NCBI RefSeq assembly: GCF_001815985.1
Contig: NZ_KV823538.1
Coordinates: 1 to 64,000 of the forward strand
Source of the DNA: Corynebacterium sp. HMSC27B11
GTDB lineage: Bacteria > Actinomycetota > Actinomycetes > Mycobacteriales > Mycobacteriaceae
DNA length: 64,000 nucleotides
Reading direction: 5' to 3'
The translations under genes were made by a program, and so were the position numbers. Below are positions 18,561 to 27,202 of the stretch, one piece after another. Position 1 is the stretch's first letter. Each line of letters begins with the position of its first letter. The notes under the pieces were generated by a model. It had not been told where the DNA came from, did no database searches, and saw only the letters and a list, made by a program, of their open reading frames with translations.

Positions 18561-18655
18561 TGCGGCTCCTCGTTGCGTTCTTGTCGTCGTGTTTGTCGTC
18601 GTTTGTTCTGCCGTGTGGTGAGCCCGGCTTCCCCTCGGAGGAGTAGAAAGCCAGA

Positions 18656-18671
18656 CAGACCGCTCGGTCTA
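18656..18671. promoter_or_regulatory. McbR-type operator 1 upstream of cysH
   Basis: CAGACCGCTCGGTCTA matches the McbR consensus TAGAC-N6-GTCTA with one mismatch. It lies about 95 bases upstream of the cysH GTG. McbR is the TetR-type repressor of methionine and sulfur genes in C. glutamicum. The gap 18561-18882 contains only this site, the next one and promoter sequence for the two divergent genes. Confidence 0.75.
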
Positions 18672-18763
18672 GGATTAGGGCACATACTAGGCGGGAATTG
18701 TGACACATGCAATAGAAGCGCAAAAGCCCGCCCGAGAAAAGAGCGACCACCTGCACTTTTACT

Positions 18764-18779
18764 TAGACCGCCTGGTCTA
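18764..18779. promoter_or_regulatory. McbR-type operator 2 between cysH and gntP
   Basis: TAGACCGCCTGGTCTA is a perfect TAGAC-N6-GTCTA palindrome about 200 bases upstream of cysH and 100 bases upstream of the divergent gntP-like gene. It could act on cysH from a distance or on the divergent promoter. Confidence 0.75.
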
Positions 18780-18882
18780 CTTCCCAGCCCTAAACGACGA
18801 AAATATAGCCCCAATAACGAAGTAATCCCCCGTCCGATAGCATCAACCTCACAAATACCCCCCTCACCACCGAAGAAATCAC

Positions 18883-20283
18883 ATGACCGGATTGCCTTTG
18901 ATGGGCGTCTTCGTTCTCGCGATCGTGGCGCTCATCCTGATGATCTCCAAGCTGCGTATCCACCCATTCCTGTCGCTGCTTTTCGTCTCCCTCGTCTTCG
19001 GACTCATCGGAGGCGTGCCACTGCTCGATGCGAAGGACGCCGATGGTGAAGTCATCACCACCGGCATCACCAGCCTCATCGGCGAAGGATTCTCCAGCAC
19101 CTTCAAGTCCTTCGGCCTCGTCATCATCTTCGGCACGCTGATCGGTTACGTCCTGGAGAAAACCGGCGCCGCCTTCCAGCTCGCCGACGCACTCGTGCGC
19201 CTCATCGGCAAGAGGCACCCAGTGCTGGCCATTCAGCTGATGGGCTGGATCGTGTGTATCCCGGTGTTCTCCGATTCCGGGTTCGTCATCCTCAACCCGG
19301 TGCGCCGAGCCCTCGCGCAGCGCACCGGCGCCTCCCCCGTAGCGATGGCCATCGCCCTCTCGGCGGGACTTTTCACCTCCCACGTCTTCATCCCACCAAC
19401 CCCCGGCCCCATTGCCTCGGCCTCCAACCTCGGCCTGGAGGATAACCTCCTGCTCGTCATCGGCCTGGGCATGCTCGTGTCCATCCCGGTGCTGATCGTC
19501 TCCTACTTCTTCTCCGTGTACATCGGCAAGAAGATCACCACGCCGGAGTCTGAGGTCATCCCAGATCAGGACGTCGAAGCCGCCTACGAGGAGCTGCGTA
19601 ACTCCTACACCCGACTGCCGAGCACCCTGACCTCGGTGCTCCCGATCATCGCCCCGATCATCCTCATGGCCGGTGGCTCGATCGCAAACATGTTCAAGTG
19701 GACCGAGGGGCTCGGACGCCTCATCGTCTTCCTGGGCAACCCAATGCTCGCCCTCGCGATCGGCTTCCTGCTCGCCGTGATCCTGCTGGCTGAAACCCAC
19801 ATGATGGACCGCTTCCACCAGTTCACCGAGGAGGGCCTGCGCATCGTCGGCCCGATCATCTTCATCACCGCAGCCGGTGGCGTGCTGGGCAAAGTCATCG
19901 CCGAGACGGATGTCGTCGACTTCATCTCCAACAACGCCACCGAACTGGCAGGCCTCGGCCTGTTCTTCCCGTTCCTCGTCGCCGCCCTCTTCAAGACGGC
20001 ACAGGGTTCGGCGACGGTTGCCATGGTCACGACCTCCGGCATCGTCGCCCCGCTCCTGCCCGTTCTTGGCCTGGAGACCCCACTGCAGGTCGGCCTCGCC
20101 GTCATGGCGATCTCCGCCGGCTCCCTGACCGTGTCCCACGCGAATGACTCGCACTTCTGGGTCGTCACGAACTTCTCCAAGATGACCCCTCAGCAGGCCT
20201 ACCGCTCGCAGACCGTGGTGACTGGCCTCATGGGCGTCACCGCAATGCTCTTCGTGTGGGTATTGAGCCTGTTTATCGTCTAG
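18883..20283 (+). CDS. GntP-family permease (gluconate or glycerate)
   Basis: Carrier of 466 residues with about 12 hydrophobic segments, GntP family of proton-coupled sugar-acid importers. The conserved GWIVCIPVFSDSGFVIL and HVFIPPTPGPIA segments are present, as is the C-terminal SAGSLTVSHANDSHFWVV. Annotation by similarity would be gluconate permease. The gene directly before a glycerate kinase suggests D-glycerate as another likely substrate. No strong Shine-Dalgarno precedes ATG 18883. A TTCG-loop terminator follows. Confidence 0.85.
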   Translation: MTGLPLMGVFVLAIVALILMISKLRIHPFLSLLFVSLVFGLIGGVPLLDAKDADGEVITTGITSLIGEGFSSTFKSFGLVIIFGTLIGYVLEKTGAAFQLADALVRLIGKRHPVLAIQLMGWIVCIPVFSDSGFVILNPVRRALAQRTGASPVAMAIALSAGLFTSHVFIPPTPGPIASASNLGLEDNLLLVIGLGMLVSIPVLIVSYFFSVYIGKKITTPESEVIPDQDVEAAYEELRNSYTRLPSTLTSVLPIIAPIILMAGGSIANMFKWTEGLGRLIVFLGNPMLALAIGFLLAVILLAETHMMDRFHQFTEEGLRIVGPIIFITAAGGVLGKVIAETDVVDFISNNATELAGLGLFFPFLVAALFKTAQGSATVAMVTTSGIVAPLLPVLGLETPLQVGLAVMAISAGSLTVSHANDSHFWVVTNFSKMTPQQAYRSQTVVTGLMGVTAMLFVWVLSLFIV

Positions 20284-20301
20284 CACCACGAAAGTTTCCC
20301 T

Positions 20302-20329
20302 AAGCCGAGGCCCTTCGGGGCTTCGGCTT
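20302..20329 (+). terminator. Hairpin terminator after the GntP permease gene
   Basis: A 12-bp stem with one wobble pair closes on a TTCG tetraloop, beginning AAGCCGA and ending TCGGCTT. It lies 20 bases after the stop. The next gene has its own -10 box, so the permease and kinase are probably separate transcripts or partly read through. Confidence 0.7.
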
Positions 20330-20374
20330 CGTGCTTTCCACACCATGCCCAACGAAGGATTTACACTCGAAGCC

Positions 20375-21574
20375 ATGAAATTTGCCGTCATGCCGGACTC
20401 GTTCAAGGGAGCGCTCAGCGCCGGCGAGGCCACCGCCGCCATCACCCGCGGGCTCCTGCGGGCGATACCCGACGCCCAGATCAGCACCATCCCCATGGCC
20501 GACGGCGGGGAGGGCACCGTCGAGGCCATGCTCGCGGCCCACCAGGGTGAGCACGGCGACGCCGGAGAAAGCACCAATGACTTCCCGCGCCGCGTGAGTT
20601 GCAAGGTCTCCGGCCCCCACGGCCCCACCGCCCCACCCGTGGTGGCGACCTACGCCCTGCTGGACGAAGCCACCGCCGTCATCGAGATGGCAGCCGCCGC
20701 AGGACTGCCGCTCATGGGCGAGAACCGCGACGTCGAGAACTCGACCACCTACGGTGTCGGCGAGCTGATCCGCGACGCCGTCGACAACGGTGCGACGCGC
20801 ATCCTCATCGGAGCGGGTGGTTCCGCCACCAACGACCTGGGCTGCGGGGCGGTCGCCGCGCTCGGCGCCGTGTTCCGCGACGCGTCCGGCGAGGAGGTCC
20901 TCCCCACCGGGGCCACGCTGGCTGATGTCCATTCTCTCGACCTTTCCGGCATTCCGGACGCCATCACCGCGGCCTCGATCACGGTTCTCGCTGATATCGA
21001 TAACCCGATCCTCGGCCCCCGTGGCTGCGCAGCCATCTTCGCCCCGCAGAAGGGTGCGGACGCCGAGTGCGTGGCCCGGCTGGAAAGCGGCGCGGAACAC
21101 CTGACGAAGGTTCTCGCCCGGAGCTGCGGGACATCGATCGCGGACCTGCCCGGCGCGGGTGCAGCCGGTGGCTTCGCCGGCGGGCTCGTAGCAACCCTGG
21201 GAGCGAAGATTCGCCCCGGCATCGACGCACTCTTGGACGCCGTGGGTTTCGACTCCCTCGCCGCGGGGGTGGATGCCGTCATCACCGCAGAGGGCCAGAT
21301 CGATGGCCAATCGCTCTCCGGGAAAGTGCCGGTGGGCATCGCCCGGCGCGCGGGCGGCATCCCGGTATTCGTGCTGGCAGGATCCGTCGGCGCGACGGAG
21401 AACAACAGCGGCGCGGCGAGTGACATGCAGCCGCTCTACGACGCCGGGATCACCGCGGTCTTCACCATCGGCCAGCGCCCGGAGCCGCTCCATGCCGCGA
21501 TCGCTGGCACGGCCGGCAACCTCGAATCCACGGCCGAGAACCTGGCCCGCACGCTGGCCGCCCACACAGCATGA
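20375..21574 (+). CDS. Glycerate kinase (GarK/GlxK family)
   Basis: Enzyme of 399 residues that phosphorylates D-glycerate, normally to 2-phosphoglycerate in this family. Signatures: MPDSFKGALSA at the N-terminus, MADGGEGT, GAGGSATNDLGCG and TAEGQIDGQ. The ATG at 20375 fits the usual family N-terminus (MKFAVMPDSFKG). A TACACT box seven bases before it (20362-20367) suggests a leaderless transcript. An ATG at 20345 would add ten atypical residues. The stop overlaps the start of the following hydrolase by four bases. Confidence 0.92.
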   Translation: MKFAVMPDSFKGALSAGEATAAITRGLLRAIPDAQISTIPMADGGEGTVEAMLAAHQGEHGDAGESTNDFPRRVSCKVSGPHGPTAPPVVATYALLDEATAVIEMAAAAGLPLMGENRDVENSTTYGVGELIRDAVDNGATRILIGAGGSATNDLGCGAVAALGAVFRDASGEEVLPTGATLADVHSLDLSGIPDAITAASITVLADIDNPILGPRGCAAIFAPQKGADAECVARLESGAEHLTKVLARSCGTSIADLPGAGAAGGFAGGLVATLGAKIRPGIDALLDAVGFDSLAAGVDAVITAEGQIDGQSLSGKVPVGIARRAGGIPVFVLAGSVGATENNSGAASDMQPLYDAGITAVFTIGQRPEPLHAAIAGTAGNLESTAENLARTLAAHTA

Positions 21575-22677
21575 ACCGCAGACCCATGAAGCACGCCAAA
21601 AACCTCACCCGCATCGCGCGCAACTCCGTCAGCAGCCTAGCCGCGGAGGTCCGCTCGCGGATCAAGGAGAAGAAGGCCCGCCTCGCCCCGAAGCCCGGAG
21701 CACCACGCCCGGTCAGGCCGGGAATCCGCGACCTCGATGCCACCGGCGTCCTCACCGTCCAGGACCACGGCACGGACATCCCCCTGCACTGGTACGAGGT
21801 CGGCCCCAGCGGCGACTCTGCCGCGGAGACGGGCGACGCGGAACCGCTGACGATCGTCTTCATCCACGGCTTCACCCTCGGCGCGGACTCCTGGTACCGC
21901 CAGTTCCGCGGGCTACGTAAGGAGCTGCCGGGCGTGCGTCTCCTCACCCTTGACCTGCGCGGTCACGGCAAGACCGGCGCGGTGCCACCCTCGTCGTGTT
22001 CGACGGACACGGCGGCGCAGGACGTCCTGGCCGTCGTCGCCGAACGCGCACCGGCCGGAAAGCTGATCCTCGTCGGCCACTCCCTCGGCGGGCAGATCGC
22101 ATTCGCCGCGCTACGGCGCGCACCGGAGGACGTGCGGCAGCGTATCGCGGGGTTCGTGCTGGTATCCACAGCCATCGACCGCTTCGCCGCGAACGGTATC
22201 CCGGAGCTGCTGAATCTGCGCAGTGTCGGCTGGCTGGCCGGGCTGCTGAAGGCCTCGCCGAAGCGGGTTCGCAAGCTGCGCGACAAGATCGCCGGCCTGA
22301 TCGCCCCGGCGCTCGCGATCGCGGTGTTCTCCCGACCCACGAACCGCCAGGTCATCGACCTGCACGCCTACATGATCAACGAAACGCCACTGGACACGTA
22401 CCTAGGCTTCCTCGATGACCTGCGCGGGCACGATGAATACGACGCCGTCCCGTATCTTTCCGGTCTGCCCGGGATCGTCCTCGTCGGGGACAACGACGAC
22501 GTCACCTCACGCGAACAGGCTGAAAAGATCGTTGCTGCGTGGCCGGGCGCGGAGCTGATCGAGGTCGCCAACGCGGGCCACATGCTCCCCTTGGAGGCTC
22601 CGAAGGAGGTCAACGCGGCGATCGCGCGACTGGCAGAGAGGGTCGCGGGAGGTACGACGCACCCCCAACAGCGCTGA
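21571..22677 (+). CDS. Alpha/beta-hydrolase
   Basis: Predicted hydrolase of 368 residues. After a basic N-terminal region of about 60 residues comes the hydrolase fold: HGF oxyanion motif (FIHGFTLGADSW), nucleophile serine in GHSLGG and catalytic histidine in NAGHMLPLE; GDNDD probably supplies the acid. The substrate cannot be told from sequence; esterase, lipase or lactonase is possible. It overlaps the glycerate kinase gene by four bases, so it is co-translated with it. Confidence 0.8.
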   Translation: MNRRPMKHAKNLTRIARNSVSSLAAEVRSRIKEKKARLAPKPGAPRPVRPGIRDLDATGVLTVQDHGTDIPLHWYEVGPSGDSAAETGDAEPLTIVFIHGFTLGADSWYRQFRGLRKELPGVRLLTLDLRGHGKTGAVPPSSCSTDTAAQDVLAVVAERAPAGKLILVGHSLGGQIAFAALRRAPEDVRQRIAGFVLVSTAIDRFAANGIPELLNLRSVGWLAGLLKASPKRVRKLRDKIAGLIAPALAIAVFSRPTNRQVIDLHAYMINETPLDTYLGFLDDLRGHDEYDAVPYLSGLPGIVLVGDNDDVTSREQAEKIVAAWPGAELIEVANAGHMLPLEAPKEVNAAIARLAERVAGGTTHPQQR

Positions 22678-22736
22678 GACATCGTTACTGAAGCATGAGC
22701 TGACGTGTACACCCCACACCACGGTCCAGAACGCCA

Positions 22737-22764
22737 GAGTCCCCGGCCAAAGGACCGGGGACTC
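22737..22764. terminator. Bidirectional hairpin between convergent genes
   Basis: A perfect 10-bp stem (GAGTCCCCGG / CCGGGGACTC) with an 8-base loop lies between the hydrolase (+) and the acyl-CoA ligase (-), which converge. Confidence 0.65.
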
Positions 22765-22813
22765 ACGAGGCACAAGTGCTAGAGCTGGAGCCAGCAAAAG
22801 CGAATGCCACTGT

Positions 22814-24451
22814 CTACTGTGGCGCTGACACCAACTGCGCGTCGAGCTGACGGTTTTTCAGGTCCTTGCGCAGGATCTTTCCGGTGGCAGATTTTGGAAC
22901 AGCGTCCACAACCTCCACGATGCGAACCTTCTTATCCGGCGCCACCCGCTCCGCAACCCACGCCTTCAGCTCCTCCGGGTCAATCTCTGCCGGAACGCCA
23001 GCGGAATTCTGCTGCGGGACAACAAAAGCTCGAGGAATCTCTTCGCCATCCCCCTCGCGCACGTAGCCGACCACCGCGGCGTCAGAAATGTCATCCCGGG
23101 TCAGGAGCAGCGCCTCCAGCTCTGCCGGAGGCACCTGGTAGCCCTTGTATTTGATCAATTCCTTCGCGCGATCAACGACGTAGCAATTACCTTCCGAATC
23201 CACGGCGACCATGTCGCCGGTGCGCAACCAACCATCCGGCAGCAGAGTCCGGGCCGTGGCCTCCTCGTTGTTGAGATAGCCCTTCATCACCTGCGGACCG
23301 CGGACCCACATTTCACCAACCGCCGATCGTTCGCCCGACTGTGTGGGCGCGGGAATCTCCGGCAGATCATCCTTGGAGATATCAACGATCTTGATCTCGG
23401 TATTTGGCAACGGAGCGCCAACGGACTCTAGAGGCGTCACGTTAACCAAAGAGTTATGGGTAACCGGGGAGGTTTCAGTCATCCCAAAGCCCTGGTAGAT
23501 ATCCACGCTGAGCCGCTGCTGCACCGCGATGGCAAGCTCCCGGTCGAGGGGTGCAGCTCCGGACTGGATAGCGCGCAGAGAGCTCAGGTCATAGGATTCC
23601 ACCGCCGGGTGCTTCGCGAGTAGAACAGCGATCGGCGGCGCGATGAAGGTGCAGTCAATGTTGAATCGCTCGTGTGCTGACAAGAAGGATTCCAACTCGA
23701 ACTTCGGCAGCGTGACCATTGTGCAGCCCTGAAACAGAGCCGCCCCAAGCAGGCAGTTCATACCGTAAATGTGGAAGAAGGGAAGGACGCCGCAGACCAC
23801 CGAGCCGGTTTTCATGCCATTGTGCTGCATGGACGGGGACACCTGGAAGAGATTGGCGACCAGGTTCTGGTGACTCAGCTTCACACCCTTCGGAATCCCT
23901 GTGGTTCCCGAAGAAAACGGCAACACAGCAATATCCTCGTCCGCGTTGATTTCAACCTCAGGCGCAGTGTGATTTTCAGCGAGAAGCGCCTTGAGCCCAG
24001 CCTCGGCATCGGTGAGGTTAATAACCCCTTCAGCCGGAATCCCCTTCGCCTGCGCAGCTTCCATGCCTGCGGTGCCCAGCAGATCTGTGGTGAGCAGCAT
24101 CTTTGCATCCGCCGCCCGCAACTGCTTTTCAGCATCCTCAGCAGTCGCCAAGGAGCCTAGCGTCGTCACCGTGGCCCCGGATCGAAGAATGCCGAAGTAG
24201 GAGATGACAAACGCGGCATGGTTGGGGCAGTGCAGCGCAACCACGTCCCCCTTCCCGACCCCGCGAGCGGCGAGAGCGCCTGCCATGCGCTCGTAACTCG
24301 CCTTCAATTCTTGAAATGTCATCTCATCGCCGGTCAAACCGTCGATGAGCGCAGTTTTGTTTGCCAGCCCGCCCGACAGGTCGCCGAAGATGGCGTCATA
24401 AAGAGGAATCTGTGGGATTGTGACGTCTGGATAAGGGCTTGGGATGGGCAT
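22814..24451 (-). CDS. AMP-dependent acyl-CoA ligase (4CL/FadD-like)
   Basis: Adenylate-forming ligase of 545 residues that would activate a carboxylic acid to its CoA thioester. Motifs: P-loop SSGTTGIPKGVKLSH, QGFGMTETSP, the GWLRTGDM hinge and the C-terminal catalytic lysine region PKSATGKILRK. It resembles 4-coumarate:CoA ligase and medium-chain fatty acyl ligases. Neighbouring SDR, acyl-CoA dehydrogenase and APH-kinase genes suggest it feeds a short pathway for hydroxylated acids. A Shine-Dalgarno (AAAGGA) precedes ATG 24451. An operator shared with the SDR operon lies at 24508-24523. Third-position base choice is less strictly G/C than in the housekeeping genes nearby. Confidence 0.9.
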   Translation of the reverse strand: MPIPSPYPDVTIPQIPLYDAIFGDLSGGLANKTALIDGLTGDEMTFQELKASYERMAGALAARGVGKGDVVALHCPNHAAFVISYFGILRSGATVTTLGSLATAEDAEKQLRAADAKMLLTTDLLGTAGMEAAQAKGIPAEGVINLTDAEAGLKALLAENHTAPEVEINADEDIAVLPFSSGTTGIPKGVKLSHQNLVANLFQVSPSMQHNGMKTGSVVCGVLPFFHIYGMNCLLGAALFQGCTMVTLPKFELESFLSAHERFNIDCTFIAPPIAVLLAKHPAVESYDLSSLRAIQSGAAPLDRELAIAVQQRLSVDIYQGFGMTETSPVTHNSLVNVTPLESVGAPLPNTEIKIVDISKDDLPEIPAPTQSGERSAVGEMWVRGPQVMKGYLNNEEATARTLLPDGWLRTGDMVAVDSEGNCYVVDRAKELIKYKGYQVPPAELEALLLTRDDISDAAVVGYVREGDGEEIPRAFVVPQQNSAGVPAEIDPEELKAWVAERVAPDKKVRIVEVVDAVPKSATGKILRKDLKNRQLDAQLVSAPQ

Positions 24452-24507
24452 AGCGGTAATCCTTTCGGCGTATCAACGAACCGCGGAGCGTGACCCATAG
24501 TGGAAAT

Positions 24508-24523
24508 CTGAAACGTGATTCAG
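24508..24523. promoter_or_regulatory. Operator of the acyl-CoA ligase gene, shared motif
   Basis: CTGAAACGTGATTCAG is a 16-base palindrome with one mismatch, of the form TGAATC-GT-GATTCA. The perfect version is at 26268-26283 before the SDR operon. On the minus strand it overlaps a -35-like CTGAAT with a TATGGG-type -10 about 18 bases on, so binding would block the ligase promoter. Confidence 0.6.
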
Positions 24524-24564
24524 GTCACAAGCGCGAGGTTAGCAGAAGCCCTTTCCCTGGCAAA

Positions 24565-24582
24565 TGTTTTTCTCGAAAAACA
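24565..24582. terminator. AT-rich hairpin after the histidine phosphatase gene
   Basis: TGTTTTTCTCGAAAAACA is an 8-bp stem around TC. It lies about 50 bases past the stop of the minus-strand histidine phosphatase gene and could terminate it before the ligase promoter. Confidence 0.4.
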
Positions 24583-24635
24583 ACCACGCGGGCGGCTACC
24601 CATCGCCGGTCGCCCCATCAGCGACCCCGTCCGGA

Positions 24636-25451
24636 CTATCGCAAGTGAAGCAAGCGCTCCGCTCCGTCGAAAAGGTGCGAGTGCTCGTTGTAGCTCACGA
24701 GACGCACCGGAGTAAGCCCATCCACGCCTCGGCCCGCTCCATCGAACGGCGCCACCTCCAGCTGGCGAGCACCTCCAACCCACCCATCAGCATTAGCTCC
24801 CGACCTCTCTGGGAGAACCCTAAGCACAGTCAAAGACGCGGTGTAGGTACGCCCAATTAGGTGACGGAAATTGGAACCAAAGAGCGAAGACACAATCACA
24901 CTAATCGGGCCACCGCTCGTCGCCACGACCACATCCCTCCCTTGAGCAAGATCTACTACAGCCGCGAACGCACCGAGCACCTCCCTGCGGAAATCTTGAA
25001 ACTCCGGAGCCTCCACCCAACGATCCAGCGCCCGATCCAACACAACCCCCAGCAGGCGATGCCCCTCGACGAGCAGCTCCCCATCCCCGCCGTCTGCCGC
25101 CTGCCGATAAACCTCCGCCAAGCGGTCACGCTCTTCCGGATGCTCGTCAAGATAGGGCATCACGACAGAATCGGAGTTGAACTCGCACCACCCCTCCATG
25201 ACGGCTGGATCAATGTCGAGCGACTCGGCGAGCGGAGCCAAGGTGTCGCGCTGGCGACGCAAGGGTCCCGATACAAGAGCTGCACCCCCTTTGAGCCTTC
25301 GCTGCAGCTCCGCAGCCACGAGCCGCGCTTGCCGATGCCCAACGCGGGTGAGGCGATCGTATTGCTCCTCCATTCCCCGCTGCCATTGCCCCCGCCCTGC
25401 AGCAGCAGAATCCGCCTGGCCATGCCGGAGCAGGTAGATCGTTCCTGTCAT
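24636..25451 (-). CDS. Histidine phosphatase family protein
   Basis: Protein of 271 residues of the phosphoglycerate-mutase-like superfamily. The catalytic LLRHGQA lies at the N-terminus, a supporting arginine in SGPLRRQRDT and the acid in WCEFNSD. The substrate is unknown. The APH-type kinase in the same island makes a phosphorylated acyl intermediate conceivable as a target, but that is inference. The ATG at 25451 gives the normal family start; a TTG at 25463 would add four residues. It is transcribed divergently from the tetR gene with 57 bases between. Confidence 0.8.
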   Translation of the reverse strand: MTGTIYLLRHGQADSAAAGRGQWQRGMEEQYDRLTRVGHRQARLVAAELQRRLKGGAALVSGPLRRQRDTLAPLAESLDIDPAVMEGWCEFNSDSVVMPYLDEHPEERDRLAEVYRQAADGGDGELLVEGHRLLGVVLDRALDRWVEAPEFQDFRREVLGAFAAVVDLAQGRDVVVATSGGPISVIVSSLFGSNFRHLIGRTYTASLTVLRVLPERSGANADGWVGGARQLEVAPFDGAGRGVDGLTPVRLVSYNEHSHLFDGAERLLHLR

Positions 25452-25484
25452 GCGAAAATTCAACTTTCTGAGATATCGGGCATT

Positions 25485-25501
25485 CTAAGGTGCCTTAGGA
25501 T
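25485..25501. promoter_or_regulatory. tetR promoter with overlapping palindrome
   Basis: The palindrome CTAAGGTGCCTTAG (25485-25498) overlaps a TAGGAT -10 box (25496-25501) that lies seven bases before the tetR ATG. Binding here would repress tetR and perhaps the divergent phosphatase gene. The sequence differs from the TGAATC-GT-GATTCA motif of the structural genes. Confidence 0.55.
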
Positions 25502-25508
25502 CAAGTCT

Positions 25509-26180
25509 ATGGCCACACATCCACCCCAGGAGCAACTCCAGAAAACTGAGAAGCTATCGCCCAGAGCCGCCGCCCGGCGCGAGGAAATCCTCACCGCTGC
25601 CCGGAAAGTTTTTGTCCGCGATGGTTATACCGCGACAAAGCTCCTCGATGTTGCTAAAGAGGCCGGATGCGCAGCGGGAACGCTGTATACCTACTTCGAG
25701 AACCGCGAAGATCTCTTCACAGCCGTCCTGCAACAAGTTGAACATGAGATGCGCAGCGCCAGCGGAAGAATAGCCAGCGATGACCCCCGCGAACTCATCA
25801 GCGCCGCCAATCGCGCCTATGTCGAAAGCTACGCCGACAATGCCCCGGAACTCGCGCTGATGGAGCAGGTTTCGCAAACCCATCCCGAAATGCACAAACT
25901 GCGCACGTCGCGGGCGCGGGGATTCACCTCCCGGAACCAACGGCTCATCAAGTCATTGCAGGACGATGGCACTCTCGCCAGCGACCGGGACGCCGAAATG
26001 CTCGCCCTCAGCTTGTCCATCATGGTCTCGCGACTGTGCTACTCAGTGTTCGTTGAAAACATGATCCCCGATGCCGGCGAGGCAGACGGTGCCGCCACGG
26101 CCGAGGAACATAAAGCGCGCACTATTGAGCGCATCGTCAGCACCGTCAACGACATCTGGTTTCGCACACTAGGCCTCTAG
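25509..26180 (+). CDS. TetR-family transcriptional regulator
   Basis: Regulator of 223 residues. An N-terminal helix-turn-helix (AARKVFVRDGYTATKLLDVA, then GCAAGTLYTYFENREDLF) at about residues 18-65 is followed by an all-helical ligand domain. The start is ATG 25509, since TAGGAT ends seven bases before it; the reading frame is open further upstream, but that stretch lies on the strand opposite the phosphatase gene. It sits in the middle of the acyl-CoA island, between the ligase side and the SDR operon, and is the obvious candidate to read the two matching operators at 24508 and 26268, probably releasing them when an acyl-CoA is bound. Confidence 0.88.
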   Translation: MATHPPQEQLQKTEKLSPRAAARREEILTAARKVFVRDGYTATKLLDVAKEAGCAAGTLYTYFENREDLFTAVLQQVEHEMRSASGRIASDDPRELISAANRAYVESYADNAPELALMEQVSQTHPEMHKLRTSRARGFTSRNQRLIKSLQDDGTLASDRDAEMLALSLSIMVSRLCYSVFVENMIPDAGEADGAATAEEHKARTIERIVSTVNDIWFRTLGL

Positions 26181-26267
26181 GTCACCAAAAAAGGGCCAGG
26201 CCCCAACCATCGCAGGTCGCCTCCAACTCCCCCGAAAAGGTAGCCAGGACTGAAATCCCCGAAACGA

Positions 26268-26296
26268 TTGAATCGTGATTCAACTCACATTAGGAT
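26268..26296 (+). promoter_or_regulatory. Promoter and operator of the SDR operon
   Basis: TTGAATCGTGATTCAA (26268-26283) is a perfect 16-base palindrome whose first six bases serve as a -35. A TAGGAT -10 follows at 26291-26296 with 17 bases between. The same palindrome with one mismatch is at 24508-24523. Confidence 0.65.
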
Positions 26297-26340
26297 CAAC
26301 GTTGTTCACCGAAACAACACACAGTGGCAGGTAGGGCCTC

Positions 26341-27147
26341 ATGTCTCACCACACCCCAGCAAACAAGCCGATCACCTACGACTACTCCGGTCACAACGCG
26401 ATCGTGACCGGTGGCACCCGTGGCATCGGATACGCCACGGCTCGACTATTGGCTGCCAGTGGCGCGAACGTAACGATCACCGGCCGCAAACAAGAAACCG
26501 TCGAACCCGCTGCTGCAGCCATTCAGGCCGAAGCTGCCGAGCTGAGCCCCAACGCCGGTCGCGTCATCGGAATCGCTGCTCACGTCGCAGGCCCCGATGC
26601 AGCCCGAAGGACCTGCGAGGCCACGGTTCAAGAATTCGGCAGCATTGACGTCCTGATCAACAACGCCGGAACCAACCCCGCCTACGGACCAATCCACAAG
26701 CAGAGCCCCGAAGCCATGGCGAAGACCTACGAAGTCAACGTCATCGGCCCCGTCATCTGGACCGCCGCCGCGAAGGACGCAGGCATGGGAACCGACCGCA
26801 AGGGCGCGGTCGTCAACCTCTCCTCCATCGGCGCTCTCACCGAGGAAGCAAAGCTCGGCGTCTACAACGGGACCAAAGCTGCGCTGCTGCACATGACCCG
26901 CCAGATGGCCAACGAGCTCGCCCCCACCATCCACGTCAACTCGATCGCCCCAGGCGTGGTGCGCACCAAGCTCTCCGAAGCGCTGTGGAAGGAACACGAA
27001 GACGCCGTCGCGGCTATCACCCCCGCGCAGCGGATTGGCGAGCCCGAAGACATCGCCGCTGCTATCGCCTTCCTCGCAGCACCCGCAACGACCTGGCTCA
27101 TTGGTGAAAACCTCGTTGTCGATGGCGGCATGCTCGTCCAGCCCTAA
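26341..27147 (+). CDS. Short-chain dehydrogenase/reductase
   Basis: NAD(P)-dependent oxidoreductase of 268 residues, classical SDR. Cofactor motif TGGTRGIG, the NNAG motif, catalytic serine in NLSSIG and the YNGTK tyrosine/lysine pair are present; the C-terminus ends in a typical VVDGGMLVQP. It resembles FabG-like 3-hydroxyacyl-CoA dehydrogenases. It is first of a three-gene operon with an acyl-CoA dehydrogenase and an APH-type kinase, which resembles the arrangement around LvaD in levulinate catabolism. Confidence 0.9.
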   Translation: MSHHTPANKPITYDYSGHNAIVTGGTRGIGYATARLLAASGANVTITGRKQETVEPAAAAIQAEAAELSPNAGRVIGIAAHVAGPDAARRTCEATVQEFGSIDVLINNAGTNPAYGPIHKQSPEAMAKTYEVNVIGPVIWTAAAKDAGMGTDRKGAVVNLSSIGALTEEAKLGVYNGTKAALLHMTRQMANELAPTIHVNSIAPGVVRTKLSEALWKEHEDAVAAITPAQRIGEPEDIAAAIAFLAAPATTWLIGENLVVDGGMLVQP

Positions 27148-27202
27148 GTCCGATCACCCACCCAAGCAACAGCACCCCAAACAGCCCAGAACGAGGAAAG
27201 AT

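Noticed and set aside
22765-22813. Possible fourth gene-end remnant before the acyl-CoA ligase stop (minus-strand reading ending WLQL-stop)
   Set aside because: No matching intact gene end is found in the window, so it cannot be separated from chance.
24861-25508. N-terminal extension of the tetR frame by 216 codons
   Set aside because: This stretch is antisense to the histidine phosphatase gene; the TetR fold begins at 25509, preceded by its own -10 box.
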